Source: an uncultured Pseudomonadota bacterium
Lineage (GTDB): Bacteria; Pseudomonadota; Gammaproteobacteria; Burkholderiales; Usitatibacteraceae
DNA: 39,099 nt
Assembly (NCBI GenBank): GCA_937898635.1
Contig: CALEJW010000248.1
Span: forward strand, 1-39,099
Direction: 5' to 3'
Shown here: in pieces, positions 38,764 through 39,099 of the stretch
Layout of the letters: every line of letters starts with the position of its first letter
How positions within the stretch are numbered: the first letter of the stretch is position 1
Notes under the pieces: generated by a model
Told to the model about the DNA's origin: nothing
The model's input: the letters and a program-made list of their open reading frames with translations, nothing else
The model's database searches: none
Translations under genes and position numbers: made by a program

Positions 38764-39099
38764 TCAGGAGCCCGATCCGGTGGCACCCGGGCGCCGGGCG
38801 GGCCCCGCGTCCTGCGCCTCGCGGGCCCGGACGCGCCTGCCGATGACTTCCGCGGCCGCCCAGCACGCGAGCACCCCGCCGGCGATTGCCGTCCACGCCT
38901 GTCCATCGATCATCTCGAGACCGAGCAGCGCGCGCAGCCCCGGCACGAAGACCGTGGCGACCTGCAGTGCGCCGCCCAGCAGCACGGCGGTGTGCAGCGC
39001 GGCGTTCGTGAGCGGCGCCACGCTGACCCGGCGGGCGGGATAGGCGAAGGCGAGTTGCGCCAGCGCCTCGAACACGAACACGGCCGTGCGCGTCTGGTC
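38764..39099 (-). CDS. C-terminal part of a P-type cation ATPase (5' end beyond window)
   Basis: The frame is open to the right edge and encodes 111 residues before the stop. DQTRTAVFVFEALAQLAFAY, then NAALHTAVLLGGALQVATVF and GLRALLGLEMIDGQAWTAIA match the last membrane helices (cation ATPase C-terminal domain) of P2-type, Ca2+/Na+-transporting ATPases. A short polar tail (RRVRAREAQDAGPARRPGAT) ends the chain. The catalytic domains lie outside the window, so ion specificity is unknown. It is not a CopA-like P1B pump, whose C-terminus is shorter. Confidence 0.7.
   Translation of the reverse strand, partial: DQTRTAVFVFEALAQLAFAYPARRVSVAPLTNAALHTAVLLGGALQVATVFVPGLRALLGLEMIDGQAWTAIAGGVLACWAAAEVIGRRVRAREAQDAGPARRPGATGSGS

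Overview
The window is about 39 kb of very GC-rich, gene-dense chromosomal DNA. Gene content points to a betaproteobacterium: an intracellular Cys-type PHA depolymerase with a PhaM granule protein, a DmeF metal exporter, a DUF6279-type lipoprotein, and a complete Na+-NQR operon with ApbE and NqrM. The exact genus cannot be read from the sequence. I see no rRNA, tRNA, CRISPR array, insertion sequence, integrase or phage gene. Most genes are tightly packed and many overlap by 4 bp (ATGA or GTGA).

Layout. 1-1049 (-): end-truncated FecR/DUF6600-type secreted protein. 1335-9029 (+): an unusual 1006-residue protein joining a small N-terminal domain, a ~500-residue coiled coil, one membrane helix and an AsmA-like domain; then an MsbA-type ABC exporter, a secreted S9 peptidase and a SixA-like phosphatase. 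9061-12590 (+): a copper-resistance cassette (CueR-type promoter, copZ, copA, cueR, CusF-like protein, second CopZ-like protein). 12610-14833 (+): methyltransferase, dmeF, DUF924 protein. 14844-17107 (-): ECF sigma factor, putative anti-sigma factor and a secreted protein in one operon. 17208-18502: maleylacetoacetate isomerase (-) and CoA pyrophosphatase (+). 18501-18644 (-): a strong terminator and a candidate small RNA. 18664-21819: LysR (-), TetR (+), alpha/beta hydrolase (+) and a small membrane protein (+). 21713-23996 (-): GST, KAS III homologue, DUF6505-like protein. 24073-25634 (+): SDR and DUF6279 lipoprotein. 25631-27639 (-): Na+/Ca2+-exchanger-type antiporter and proline iminopeptidase. 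27755-29445 (+): phaZ and phaM. 29442-37058 (-): nqrABCDEF, a CBS-domain protein, apbE and nqrM. 37197-39099 (-): stand-alone cNMP-binding protein, quinone-oxidoreductase-like MDR protein, and the C-terminus of a P-type ATPase.

How the parts work together. The copper genes form a sensor-pump-chaperone set whose promoter has the 19-bp spacer and inverted repeat of CueR targets. The nqr operon carries its own assembly factors: ApbE attaches FMN to NqrB and NqrC, and NqrM aids iron delivery. It is preceded by a near-perfect FNR/ANR box at a class II distance from a possible -10. The TetR regulator's promoter contains an operator-like sequence that recurs, inverted and 16/18 identical, inside the 5' end of the next gene, so self-regulation and local regulation are likely.

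Most worth a second look: the coiled-coil/AsmA fusion, the duplicated TetR site with an apparently leaderless tetR, the candidate sRNA at about 18503-18608, and the FNR-controlled nqr operon with an embedded CBS protein and a neighbouring cNMP-only protein. All functional calls rest on motif recognition by eye; no database search was run.
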